Source of the DNA: BS750m-G57 sp964607575
Lineage (GTDB): Bacteria > Planctomycetota > Phycisphaerae > SM23-33
Length of the DNA stretch: 64,000 nt
Direction: 5' to 3'
Assembly (NCBI GenBank): GCA_964607575.1
Contig: CAZSLS010000010.1
Location: 1 to 64,000 of the forward strand
A program made the position numbers and the translations under genes. Below are positions 33,834 through 41,499 of this stretch, piece after piece (position 1 is the stretch's first letter; every line of letters begins with the position of its first letter). The notes beneath the pieces are model-generated. The model had not been told where the DNA came from. It did no database searches and saw nothing but the letters and a program-made list of their open reading frames with translations.

Positions 33834-34811
33834 ATGATCGAGAAGAAGACGGTATTAGTATTGGGGGCTGGCGCAAGTATGCACCTAAAGTTCCCAAGCG
33901 GTGAAGAGCTAATAGGCAAGATACTGAGCAATCTGGAGAACCTTGACCCTGCGTGTGGGGATCGTGCCAAGGAACTGGTGTCGCTGGAATACACAATGGA
34001 GGAACTGATACCGTTTCGCGATGCGCTACAGCACTGTGGGCTTCAATCTATTGACGCATTCTTGGAACGCAGACCCGAATTCATTGACCTCGGAAAAGCT
34101 GCGATAGCGCAGGCTCTCATTCCGTCCGAAAACGCTGAATATCCATGGGACCACAGCGGGCAGTGGGGTCCGCGAGAGGATAACTGGTATACCCATCTTT
34201 ATGGAAAGATGGGCGGTAGCTTTGAAGAGTTCGGGAGCAATGAGCTGTCTGTTATAACCTACAACTATGATCGATCTCTGGATTTCTATCTCCTGCGTTG
34301 TCTCGAGAATACGTATGGCAAAGACGCGTCTGAATGCTGGGAGGCTCTCTCTGCAATACCGATCATTCATCTGCATGGCCAACTAGGAAGTCTGTCTCCC
34401 GATGCAGATAATTACAGGCCATACGGCAGGACACTCGACCCTGAAGCAATCAAGATATGTGCTTCATCCATCAAGATCATAAGCGAGGATATCGACTCCT
34501 ATCCGCAGTTCAAAGAAGCGCACAAACTGTTGGCCATGGCGGAGCAAATATTCTTTCTGGGGTTTGGATACCATGAGGACAACCTGAAACGATTGCGGCT
34601 CGACGGAATTGCGGAAACCCGAAGGCAATTAGTCCTGTCGGGGGAACTCCCAAGTGATCTGGAACTTCCGATCACAGGGGGAACCAGATTCGGACTTACC
34701 GATCGTGAATGGAACAGTATCACTCGGAGGGTTACGCCGAGCCCATCTGGGCAATCGCACCGAACCTATAAAATTCTCGCTTACCTTCGAGAAGCGGTGG
34801 ATTGGGACTAG
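33834..34811 (+). CDS. SIR2-like protein B, divergent paralogue
   Basis: Start set at ATG 33834 (GGGAG 7 bp upstream), 325 residues. It carries the same motif order as SIR2-like A: GAGAS at 11-15, SIDAFLERRPEFIDLGKAAI, a WY...LY pair, TYNYDRSLDFYLL, HLHGQLG with H179/H181, and FFLGFGYHEDNLKRL. The two proteins are clear paralogues but differ in the C-terminal third. It is transcribed away from the three-gene SIR2 operon across a 221-bp shared promoter space. No partner gene follows it before the repeats at 34.9-35.1 kb. Base composition is lower in GC than surrounding genes, suggesting acquisition. Confidence 0.82.
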   Translation: MIEKKTVLVLGAGASMHLKFPSGEELIGKILSNLENLDPACGDRAKELVSLEYTMEELIPFRDALQHCGLQSIDAFLERRPEFIDLGKAAIAQALIPSENAEYPWDHSGQWGPREDNWYTHLYGKMGGSFEEFGSNELSVITYNYDRSLDFYLLRCLENTYGKDASECWEALSAIPIIHLHGQLGSLSPDADNYRPYGRTLDPEAIKICASSIKIISEDIDSYPQFKEAHKLLAMAEQIFFLGFGYHEDNLKRLRLDGIAETRRQLVLSGELPSDLELPITGGTRFGLTDREWNSITRRVTPSPSGQSHRTYKILAYLREAVDWD

Positions 34812-35134
34812 AACTTGAAATATATGAGGATTTGAAACGGGTGCCGCGGGGTTTTCAATCACCCTCCGTTCGGAGGGCTCTGGGGGTAAGAGAACGCATG
34901 GTCCCAAGGCTCATCCTTCGGAATCGCCGCTGGGCTACGTTGAGTCACCCTTCGACGGGGCTCAGGGCTCCACGGCGGCGGCGAAAACCGTCGCTCCGCT
35001 GTACAGCCAGTTGCCAGTAATCAGTCGTCAGTAATCAGTGAACGGCAAAACCGTCGCTCCGCGACAAGTGAAAGCGGTAATCCGCCGCCGGCGGACCCGC
35101 ACTCCAAATTACGGCGAAACGGTCGCTGACGCAC
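34812..35134. other. Repeat-rich intergenic region right of the SIR2 module
   Basis: No gene seen in 323 bp. It holds a CCTCCGTTCGGAGGG dyad near 34863, the doubled phrase CAGTAATCAGT near 35016-35038, three partial or full copies of an ACCGTCGCTCCGC block (about 34987, 35050 and 35112), and the full right copy of the inverted repeat at 35044-35108. Confidence 0.6.
35044..35108 (+). repeat. Right copy of inverted intergenic repeat bracketing the SIR2 module
   Basis: In reverse complement it reads TTTGGAGTGC, a GC-rich dyad, GCTTT, then TCGCGGAGCGACGGTTT, matching 31946-32001 block by block with a few indels. Elements of this look are dispersed in many planctomycete genomes, from memory, so a mobile-element role is not established. 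Confidence 0.65.
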
Positions 35135-36946
35135 TCAGCGTTCGTTTATCTTCCAATCTGCCCCTTCCTTTATGATTCGCAGTCCGGGGGTCTCCTTTCC
35201 CTTATGGACGACTGATACTGTTCCTTTCTCCTCGTTGCCTTTGAACTCGAAGGTGAACTCGTTGAGTTTGTAATCGCCAAACTCCTTCTTGAAGACCTCT
35301 TGGTATGCCTTCAGGACTTTGTCCCATCCCATTTCACCATGCTTTGTTTGCATTCTCTGAGAGAACACGGCCTTGAGTTGGGTCTTGTCGCCGTTTTTAG
35401 TGGCCTGGAGCCAGGCGAATACCGGGCGGGCTTGGGGGATTATCTGGGCGGCCTTGGCGGAAACGTCGGTCCCGCCGAAACTGAACGAATACAGCTTCGA
35501 TTCCCGCAGTTCGAATTTCAACCGGATCTCGCTGCCTTTAAGCTTCGTCAGCGAGAAACCGTCTTTCCACTCGATCACCGCATCCGTAACCGTCTTCGTC
35601 ACCAACTTCCCTTCGCCCAGTTGCTTCCCGTCTTTATCGAAGACCGTCGTCTTCACGAAGCCCGACGGGGCGATGTCGGCGGAGATGTTTAGTGTTCCCG
35701 TTACGGCGGTGACAGCCTTGGTTGTCAGGGAACCGGTCTTGTTGCTCCCGCCTTCTATCTGTTCGTATCCGGCGAAACCGTCGGGGCGGAGTTTGGCCAG
35801 GCAGAAAAATCCGTTACGCCACGCCATGAATCTCCCGTCATTGGCGCCGTAGTAGAGGATGATTTCATCCTTCCGGATGATCGGCTTGGATGCGAAGATG
35901 CAGCCCCAGTCGTAGTCGCCCATCCGGCGGGAGTTGGCGATCAGCGGTTGGCCCGGTTGGATGCGGTGCCATTTCTTGCTGTCGGAGCTCCATGCCAGTT
36001 CGCACCATTGCTTGCTGGCCTTGATGTCGAACAGTCCGACCATCCCGATGTAGACGCCGGCGTGGGGGGCTACGATCATGTCGTGGATCTGCATGCGGGC
36101 GTCGAGGCCCATGATGGCGGGCGTGACTTTGGACCATTTGAGGAAATCGGACGATTCAGATCTGACCTTCTGGCGCTGTCCGGAGCCGCCGTAACGGCCC
36201 TTGGTTTTCGCCCCGCCCCAGCCGCGCGTGATCAGCACGTATTTCTTGAGGTCCTCGTCCCACCATATCGATTGGTTCGTGTCGCCGCGGTCGATCGAGC
36301 CGGCATTGAGTTTTTTGCCCCAGTTGATCCCGTCGGCGGAGAACCATACGGCGCTGTTGCGCGACTGGGGGTGGATGGCCTTGTAGCGCTTTTTGGGGTC
36401 TTTTTCGTGGAGATCCTTCATTACGGCTACACCGTGGGGGTAGTTGATGACGATGTTGTTCTTCTTGCTACCGTTGAAGTCGATCACGCCGAGCTGCGGT
36501 TTGGTCCACTTGATACCGTCTTTTGAGGTCGCATAGCAGACACCGAAGCCGCGGCGGCCTTCGCGCCAGTTGACCCATGCGCGTTTTTCCGATGCCAGGC
36601 CCTCGCCGGGGAAGTCGCCCCGCCCGCCGGAGCTGGTGAATATGCTGTACCAGCATTTCCATATTTTCTCTTCCTGGTCATAAATGACGCTGCAATATGG
36701 ATTGTCGAAGCGGGGCTCCCAGGGCTTGTCCTCTTTGAAGAGCGGATTGGCGGGATGTTTGTCGACGACGCCGACGGTCAGCTCGACGTTGACGGTCTTG
36801 TCAATTATGCGTGAATCGAGGACGAGGTAGCGGTCGCGTTTGGTGACGCCGGCCGGCTCGGCCGACGCGGCGGCGGTCAGAGCGGCGCAGATCATGGCCA
36901 GGGCCGGGACGGCTGTGGTTTTCGATGTCCATTTGTGTGTGATCAT
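35135..36946 (-). CDS. Secreted five-bladed-propeller (GH32/43/sialidase-like) protein with NTF2-like tail
   Basis: 603 residues with a signal peptide (PALAMICAALTAAASAEPA in part). Repeated motifs such as CSVIYDQEEKIWKCWYSI, ATSKDGIKWTKPQLG, FSADGINWGKK and WSSDSKKWHRIQPG are Asp-box-like or GH32/43-type blade motifs. LRPDGFAGYEQI plus a beta-sandwich (LNISADIAPSGFVKTTVFDK in part) follow, as in GH32-like proteins. The last 90 residues (FSQRMQTKHGEMGWDKVL...GADWKINE) look like a DUF4878/NTF2-like domain. Probably a periplasmic glycan-active or glycan-binding protein. A 127-bp copy of an internal segment stands alone at 31783-31909. Confidence 0.75.
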   Translation of the reverse strand: MITHKWTSKTTAVPALAMICAALTAAASAEPAGVTKRDRYLVLDSRIIDKTVNVELTVGVVDKHPANPLFKEDKPWEPRFDNPYCSVIYDQEEKIWKCWYSIFTSSGGRGDFPGEGLASEKRAWVNWREGRRGFGVCYATSKDGIKWTKPQLGVIDFNGSKKNNIVINYPHGVAVMKDLHEKDPKKRYKAIHPQSRNSAVWFSADGINWGKKLNAGSIDRGDTNQSIWWDEDLKKYVLITRGWGGAKTKGRYGGSGQRQKVRSESSDFLKWSKVTPAIMGLDARMQIHDMIVAPHAGVYIGMVGLFDIKASKQWCELAWSSDSKKWHRIQPGQPLIANSRRMGDYDWGCIFASKPIIRKDEIILYYGANDGRFMAWRNGFFCLAKLRPDGFAGYEQIEGGSNKTGSLTTKAVTAVTGTLNISADIAPSGFVKTTVFDKDGKQLGEGKLVTKTVTDAVIEWKDGFSLTKLKGSEIRLKFELRESKLYSFSFGGTDVSAKAAQIIPQARPVFAWLQATKNGDKTQLKAVFSQRMQTKHGEMGWDKVLKAYQEVFKKEFGDYKLNEFTFEFKGNEEKGTVSVVHKGKETPGLRIIKEGADWKINER

Positions 36947-37154
36947 TATTGTGGTACACCATCCCTTTCTGTCCCGATGAAACTGGTAGTTCCCAAACGA
37001 ACGTGCATCGCGGCCGCTACGGGCCGCTGCGATGATTGTATCGCCGATACGCGTGGGATGGCAAGGGCGACGGTGTGGGAATTGGCAACGGCCTGCGTCT
37101 TCGTTCGCCGGAGACGTACGACGGGCGTGGAACGCCCTGGAATCCGGCTGATCG

Positions 37155-38093
37155 CTATACGCGCCGGCGCCGCCAGAGGGTCACCGCCATGCCGCTCATC
37201 AGCATCATCATGGTCGCCGGTTCGGGCGCCTCGGTGGCGACCAGGGGGGTGTAGTCGGCTCCCGATCCGCCCATGACCTGTGCGGTTGGGTCGTTCGGGA
37301 TGACGACGGCGACCAGTTCGGCGGTGCTCAGGAAGTCGACTGTGACGTCGTCGATCGTTCCGCCGCCGTAGTGGATAAAGTAAGGATTCCCGCCCTCCCA
37401 GAGATAGAAATTATCCGTCTGTGCCCAGACGCCCAGTATGGTTCGGATACCGAACGGCGCGCCGTAGGTGAAATTGATGTCGCTCGTCACCGTCGGTCCG
37501 CCGGGCGTGGCGGTGATCTGCATGGGGCCCGGGCTGAGGTTCGCGTAATAATCCAGCACACGGGTCCCGTTGCTGGTGCTGGACGGATTCAGATCGACGA
37601 GCAGAGAGAGGTCGGCAAACGCGTCGCTGGCCACAGGATTACCGCCGGTATCGAGCACTGTGGTCAAGCCGCTGAGATTGAAAGCCAACTGCATCGTTCC
37701 CTGCGTACCGGTCAGGGCGGGATTGACTATCGTCAAGTGATCGTTCCAGAGGGACTGGCTGTTACCGTTGAGGGCGCCGGGATCCCAGAGCCTGATGCGG
37801 CTCTTGAGCGTTCCGAAGCTGGCGACGCCTTCTCCGTCGAGCCATGCCGAGGTGCTGAAGGTAAGGTTGCTGGACCGCAGGTGATCGGGCGAGGTGACCG
37901 TAGTCGGCCCGTTGAGTACGTAAGTGTAGGAGGTGGGATGGTTGCCCGACAGGTTCCCGGTGCTTGTGATACTGGTGTAGTCATCGGCTCCCGGATTCGG
38001 GATGGCGCCCGAGGCTTCGATGGCCCCGAAAGTGACAATCAGTAGTGTGGCGATTACGGCCCCGAGCGTGTTGCGCAATTTGGTGCTCTGCAT
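37155..38093 (-). CDS. PEP-CTERM-anchored secreted protein 1
   Basis: Start set at ATG 38093, because AGGGAG lies 8 bp upstream and a normal signal peptide follows (LGAVIATLLIVTFGAIEASG in part); a longer frame upstream is noncoding by composition. 312 residues, beta-rich, Thr/Ser/Asn-rich. The C-terminus has the sorting signal: APEPATM, a hydrophobic MMMLMSGMAVTLW, then RRRR. Such proteins are processed by an exosortase, which is not encoded here. Role unknown; likely surface or extracellular matrix. Confidence 0.85.
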   Translation of the reverse strand: MQSTKLRNTLGAVIATLLIVTFGAIEASGAIPNPGADDYTSITSTGNLSGNHPTSYTYVLNGPTTVTSPDHLRSSNLTFSTSAWLDGEGVASFGTLKSRIRLWDPGALNGNSQSLWNDHLTIVNPALTGTQGTMQLAFNLSGLTTVLDTGGNPVASDAFADLSLLVDLNPSSTSNGTRVLDYYANLSPGPMQITATPGGPTVTSDINFTYGAPFGIRTILGVWAQTDNFYLWEGGNPYFIHYGGGTIDDVTVDFLSTAELVAVVIPNDPTAQVMGGSGADYTPLVATEAPEPATMMMLMSGMAVTLWRRRRV

Positions 38094-38605
38094 GATAACG
38101 TCTCCCTTCAGTTTCGCTCTTTTTGAATGTGCTCCTTGCCAGGGCAACCGCCATCGCCGACGGCGCATCAGTCCGCCAAACGGTTCGGAGGCGCACTGGA
38201 TGGTAATGCAGGTTCTTCTGCTCTGGGAAGTGGGGGAGTTGACAATTGCAACCGCCCTCAAAGGCTCATTTCCCAATCCAATGTCAGGCTCATCGAATAA
38301 TATATGTGGTTTGGGGAGAAATGTCAAGACTTTTCCGACTGAGGGCGTCGGAATTATCCCTCCCGTCTCGAACTTGAAACTCGCCATTTTCGGCAAACGG
38401 CGGCCAGGTTCACACTGTCACCAAAATGGGCTTACCTGTGAACCTCCCAGGCGACAGCCTTAGGCGAGGATTTTGGCATGGTCGGCCTGAAAAGCCTTGA
38501 AACTTATGGCGGAATCGCTATCATGCTCGTTTGCGAGGCCGCTGATATCAGCGGTTTCCGTGCTGCCCTGAATAAAGCAAGACGCTCGAACGAGATTTGC
38601 GTTAT
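38094..38605. other. Intergenic region with two dyads, no gene
   Basis: 512 bp. It should contain the promoter of the PEP-CTERM gene (minus) and of tRNA-Gln (plus). Visible structure: stem AGGTTCACA/TGTGAACCT at 38406-38414 and 38437-38445, and a perfect 16-bp palindrome CCGCTGATATCAGCGG at 38539-38554 that could be a regulator site. No ORF of merit. Confidence 0.6.
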
Positions 38606-38676
38606 TGGGGATTAGTGTAACGGCAGCACGACGGTCTCTGGAACCGTTAGTCAAGGTTCGAATCCTTGATCCCCAG
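38606..38676 (+). tRNA. tRNA-Gln (anticodon CTG)
   Basis: A full cloverleaf can be drawn. The acceptor stem is TGGGGAT/ATCCCCA. A short D arm is closed by GTG/CAC. The anticodon stem ACGGT/ACCGT has loop CTCTGGA, giving CTG, and the T arm is CAAGG/CCTTG with loop TTCGAAT. The discriminator base is G. CCA is not encoded (GTGCG follows), so a CCA-adding enzyme is needed. It reads CAG codons. Confidence 0.93.
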
Positions 38677-38683
38677 TGCGTAT

Positions 38684-38721
38684 GAGCCCCGAAGGCCCTT
38701 TTACTCAGGTCTTCGGGGCTC
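38684..38721 (+). terminator. 11-bp hairpin just after tRNA-Gln
   Basis: Perfect stem GAGCCCCGAAG/CTTCGGGGCTC with a 16-nt loop begins 8 bp after the tRNA. There is no T-run, so it may act as a processing or stop signal rather than a classic intrinsic terminator. It also lies 3' of the convergent PEP-CTERM gene at 38770. Confidence 0.5.
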
Positions 38722-38769
38722 TGCTGTTGGTGGTATTGGAAAACCGGATTCGCCGTGCGGAATCAGCGA

Positions 38770-39384
38770 TCAGCATCTGCATTTGCGTCTGCGGCGTCTT
38801 ATGGCGAAAAGTGCCCCTGTGGCCAGCAAGATCATTGTCGCCGGTTCGGGCGTGAGCGTGACGTCTGATTCGGCGGTGAAAGGTTGCGAGAAGTCGGAGA
38901 CGCTCGTACTTGGTTTCCAGGTTATGTCAAAGATTATCCCGTTAGGTCCGAACTCGCTGGCGAAGGTCCCGCCGGTTACGGTGAAGTTGCCCGAGCCGAC
39001 GAGTACTTCAAAGGGCAGATTAACGGACTCTTCAACGCCGAAGATGCCGATATCGGCCGTCAGGAGCGTGTTGTTGGCATCGGAGATGGATATCGTACCG
39101 CCGGTGAACTCGGCGATAGCCTGCCCGGCGACGGACAGGTCGCTCTGGAGGTAAGTTATCAGTGCGAAGTCAACCCCAGTGATCGTATACTGGGAGTTGT
39201 CCGACCTTTCGAGGACCAGATCGACGCCGGTCTGGGCGATGGTAAGCGTGCCCGGGTTTAGCGAGGGCGCATAGAATGTGTCGACCGAATCGACGCTGAT
39301 CTCATCGATGACTGTGGCGCCGGCCAGCGAGAGATGACACGATACGACTAGAGCTACGACAAGGGCTTTGGTGAACAATTTCAT
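38770..39384 (-). CDS. PEP-CTERM-anchored secreted protein 2
   Basis: 204 residues with a strong RBS (GGAGGAGG, 6 bp spacing). Signal peptide ends near SLAGA. The middle is beta-rich with repeated GGTxSIS and GNFTVTGGTF motifs. The C-terminus has TPEPATM, then ILLATGALFAI, then RRRRR, a PEP-CTERM sorting signal, followed by an unusual Cys-containing end KCRC. No enzyme motif. Probably a surface structural protein. It is not closely similar to the PEP-CTERM protein at 37155-38093 outside the sorting signal. Confidence 0.85.
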   Translation of the reverse strand: MKLFTKALVVALVVSCHLSLAGATVIDEISVDSVDTFYAPSLNPGTLTIAQTGVDLVLERSDNSQYTITGVDFALITYLQSDLSVAGQAIAEFTGGTISISDANNTLLTADIGIFGVEESVNLPFEVLVGSGNFTVTGGTFASEFGPNGIIFDITWKPSTSVSDFSQPFTAESDVTLTPEPATMILLATGALFAIRRRRRKCRC

Positions 39385-39764
39385 CTTCGGCCTCCTCCGA
39401 TCCCTCTGCGGGTCGGTTGCCCTCTGCGCCGGGGTGGTCCGGCAGGCAAGGACGGTTCATGTTTTACGCGGGGGAGTCTCACGGTGGACCACCCGCGCTA
39501 TGTATTGTCAGTCGGGGGCTACGCGTGTACCACCGACCGGCGTGTTTCGACAGGCAATGGAATCCACACCCCGGCGCTTCAGTGAGCAGGGGCGAAGTCC
39601 ACGGCTTGCGAACCTATTGTGCTACAGGGAACGTTAAGATTCAGATCTGGCCTGGGCAAATCGGGCGTGAAAAAAAGCGTCGCCCCGGGCGTCTGTGTTG
39701 AGGGGGGGGGAAATGGCGTGTTGGTCTGTAGGGTGTTTGCTGCAAGAAACTTTCGAGTTAGACC

Positions 39765-39795
39765 TTGACAATGGCCGATAGTATTGTGGTATAAT
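39765..39795 (+). promoter_or_regulatory. Consensus sigma-70 promoter of the cold-shock gene
   Basis: TTGACA at 39765-39770 and TATAAT at 39790-39795, spacing 19 bp. Both hexamers are perfect; the spacer is 2 bp longer than ideal. A start near 39802 gives a leader of about 160 nt before the ATG at 39964. The rest of the 580-bp space from 39385 holds no gene I can support. Confidence 0.7.
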
Positions 39796-39963
39796 TCTTG
39801 TGGATTAACATATGTTGGGCACGGCGGGTAGTTCGTGGAATAGGTTTCATGTCCCGTCAGTACGTCAGCAGCCGCTTTAGTTGCGGGGCGGTTTGGCCCG
39901 CAGCGTTGTTCGCGGTGGTTTTCGACAGACCCGGCGTGTTAGTTTGCATTAAGGAGCCTCAGC

Positions 39964-40164
39964 ATGGCTACTGGCAAGGTGAAGTGGTTTAACGACTCAA
40001 AAGGTTTTGGTTTTATCGAGGCTGATGACGGTACGGATGTATTCGTTCACTACAGCGACATTCAAAATGAAGGGTTCAAGTCTCTCTCTGAAGGCGACAG
40101 TGTAAGCTTTGAAGTCGTTCAGGGAGATAAAGGTCCTCGCGCTTCAAACGTAGCGAAGACCTGA
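39964..40164 (+). CDS. Cold-shock domain protein (CspA family)
   Basis: 66 residues, the standard single cold-shock domain. RNP1 is KGFGFI (residues 13-18) and RNP2 is VFVHY; the N-terminal MATGKVKWFNDSKGFGFI is typical. It binds single-stranded RNA/DNA and melts mRNA structure. AAGGAG lies about 7 bp before the ATG. The consensus promoter and a leader of about 160 nt resemble the plan of E. coli cspA, whose leader is a thermosensor. I did not find an exact cold-box. Confidence 0.96.
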   Translation: MATGKVKWFNDSKGFGFIEADDGTDVFVHYSDIQNEGFKSLSEGDSVSFEVVQGDKGPRASNVAKT

Positions 40165-40244
40165 GTCTGCACGATCGCCGTTTTTCGCCGTTCGTCAAAG
40201 TTTATCCCGGGGGCAGACCTGCCGACCGGTGGGTTACGCTTCTC

Positions 40245-41168
40245 CTATTTCAATATCGTAACCGGGTTGTTCTTCCGCGCCTCGGCGACAACCTTGTCCT
40301 GGAAGTTCCCCAGCAGCGTTCGTTTGGCGATTTGCTGGGCGTAGGGTCCCGGCTTGCCCTTACCGGCGGTGCGTTTGGTGACGGTAATGAGGTGGAAGCC
40401 AAACTGGGTCTCGACGATACCGCTGATGTCCCCGACTTTCATACCGAACGCGGTCTGAGAGAATTGGGGCACCATTTTGTGGAATGCGAAAGGGCCCAGA
40501 TCTCCGCCTTTCTTTCCGGAAGGGCACGACGAGTGTTTCCCCGCCGCATCGGCGAATTTCACCTTACTGCCTTTGATATCCGCGGCAATCTGCTCGAGTT
40601 GCTTGCAGATTTCCGCACGCTTTACCGTTGAACTTCCTTGCCCGCAGCTCAGGAGGATGTGGCTGGCCTGGACTTCGGTACCATCGAAGAAGGTGGGGTT
40701 GGCTTTGGTAAACGCCGCGATCGCCTCGGGCGAGGCGACCTTCATGGCCTTCTTGTCGATCTGGGCGATCCGGACCATACGCTTAATGTCGTCCTCGGTC
40801 ATCTTGCGATCCGCCATGTACTTATCGAGCGTTCCTCCCTTGTTCTTCTTGAGATCAGCGGACATCTTCGTTTTCCAGGCTTCGATGTCTTTGGGCGTAC
40901 ACGGTACTGCCCGGATATATGCTTCAATCAGTTCCCGCATTATCAAGCGGTCGAGTGCCTGCTGCTTTGAAGGCGCCCTCATTCGCCGCATGGCCTGAGC
41001 GACCTTGTCGCTGGTGATGGCAACTTTACCGACCATCGCCACCACCTTGGCCGCGGGCTGCGTTGTGGGTGGTGCGTCGGCTTTTCTAGTGGGTTTTTCT
41101 TCCGTTACGCCCGGGAGTGTTATGGTACACAGGATGGCTGCTACGATAGCGATACGGTGTATTTTCAT
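40245..41168 (-). CDS. Periplasmic parvulin-type peptidyl-prolyl isomerase
   Basis: 307 residues with a signal peptide (IAIVAAILCTITLPGVT in part). A SurA-N-like helical region covers about 40-165 (VGKVAITSDKVAQAM, then LDRLIMRELIEAYI). A PpiC/rotamase domain covers about 168-265: VQASHILLSCGQG, GKKGGDLGPFAFHKMVPQF, AFGMKVGDISGIVETQFGFHLI. It likely helps fold outer-membrane or secreted proteins. Two Cys in the PpiC domain (LLSCGQ, KHSSCPSG) could form a disulphide. It stands alone, divergent from the hybrid kinase gene. Confidence 0.92.
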   Translation of the reverse strand: MKIHRIAIVAAILCTITLPGVTEEKPTRKADAPPTTQPAAKVVAMVGKVAITSDKVAQAMRRMRAPSKQQALDRLIMRELIEAYIRAVPCTPKDIEAWKTKMSADLKKNKGGTLDKYMADRKMTEDDIKRMVRIAQIDKKAMKVASPEAIAAFTKANPTFFDGTEVQASHILLSCGQGSSTVKRAEICKQLEQIAADIKGSKVKFADAAGKHSSCPSGKKGGDLGPFAFHKMVPQFSQTAFGMKVGDISGIVETQFGFHLITVTKRTAGKGKPGPYAQQIAKRTLLGNFQDKVVAEARKNNPVTILK

Positions 41169-41499
41169 TGGTTCGGTCCTTTCGATTCAGGCGGATGCAG
41201 TGTATTTATATCCTCCACCCGGCATGGGCGGGGGTGCCTTTTAACCGATTTGTTGTCCCAAGGCACGTAAAATATTCGTTTTTCTATTTGCGGATCGGGG
41301 CGGTCGGGCGGTCTGGAATCTCACGATCGGGGCCCCCGGGGGTCGATTAATGTTTGCGGGACACTGCCTGAGACGGCGGTTTTTTCTATAATAGGGTAAC
41401 ATATTCACCGCGGTGCCCGGATCTGGCGGTGATTCGTCCGTCGCCCGGGCGTTCTTGCCGCGGTTGTTCCGGTGATCAGGCAGGCTGGAGAAAGTGTAG
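41169..41499. promoter_or_regulatory. Divergent promoter space, with a TATAAT box
   Basis: 331 bp between the parvulin gene (minus) and the hybrid kinase gene (plus), with no ORF of merit. A TATAAT at 41387-41392 faces the kinase, about 108 bp before its ATG, but no good -35 lies 16-19 bp upstream. GGGGCCCCC near 41330 is a palindrome. Confidence 0.4.

Noticed and set aside
13492..34811. NadE and SIR2-like proteins as one NAD-based defence system
   Set aside because: They are 17 kb apart, nadE is a normal housekeeping enzyme, and nothing links the loci.
31946..35108. Insertion sequence carrying the SIR2 genes
   Set aside because: No transposase or target duplication is visible; inverted repeats alone are not enough and the element may be a dispersed repeat.
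38094..38396. N-terminal extension of the PEP-CTERM protein
   Set aside because: The ATG at 38093 has a good RBS and starts a normal signal peptide; the upstream part would bury it.
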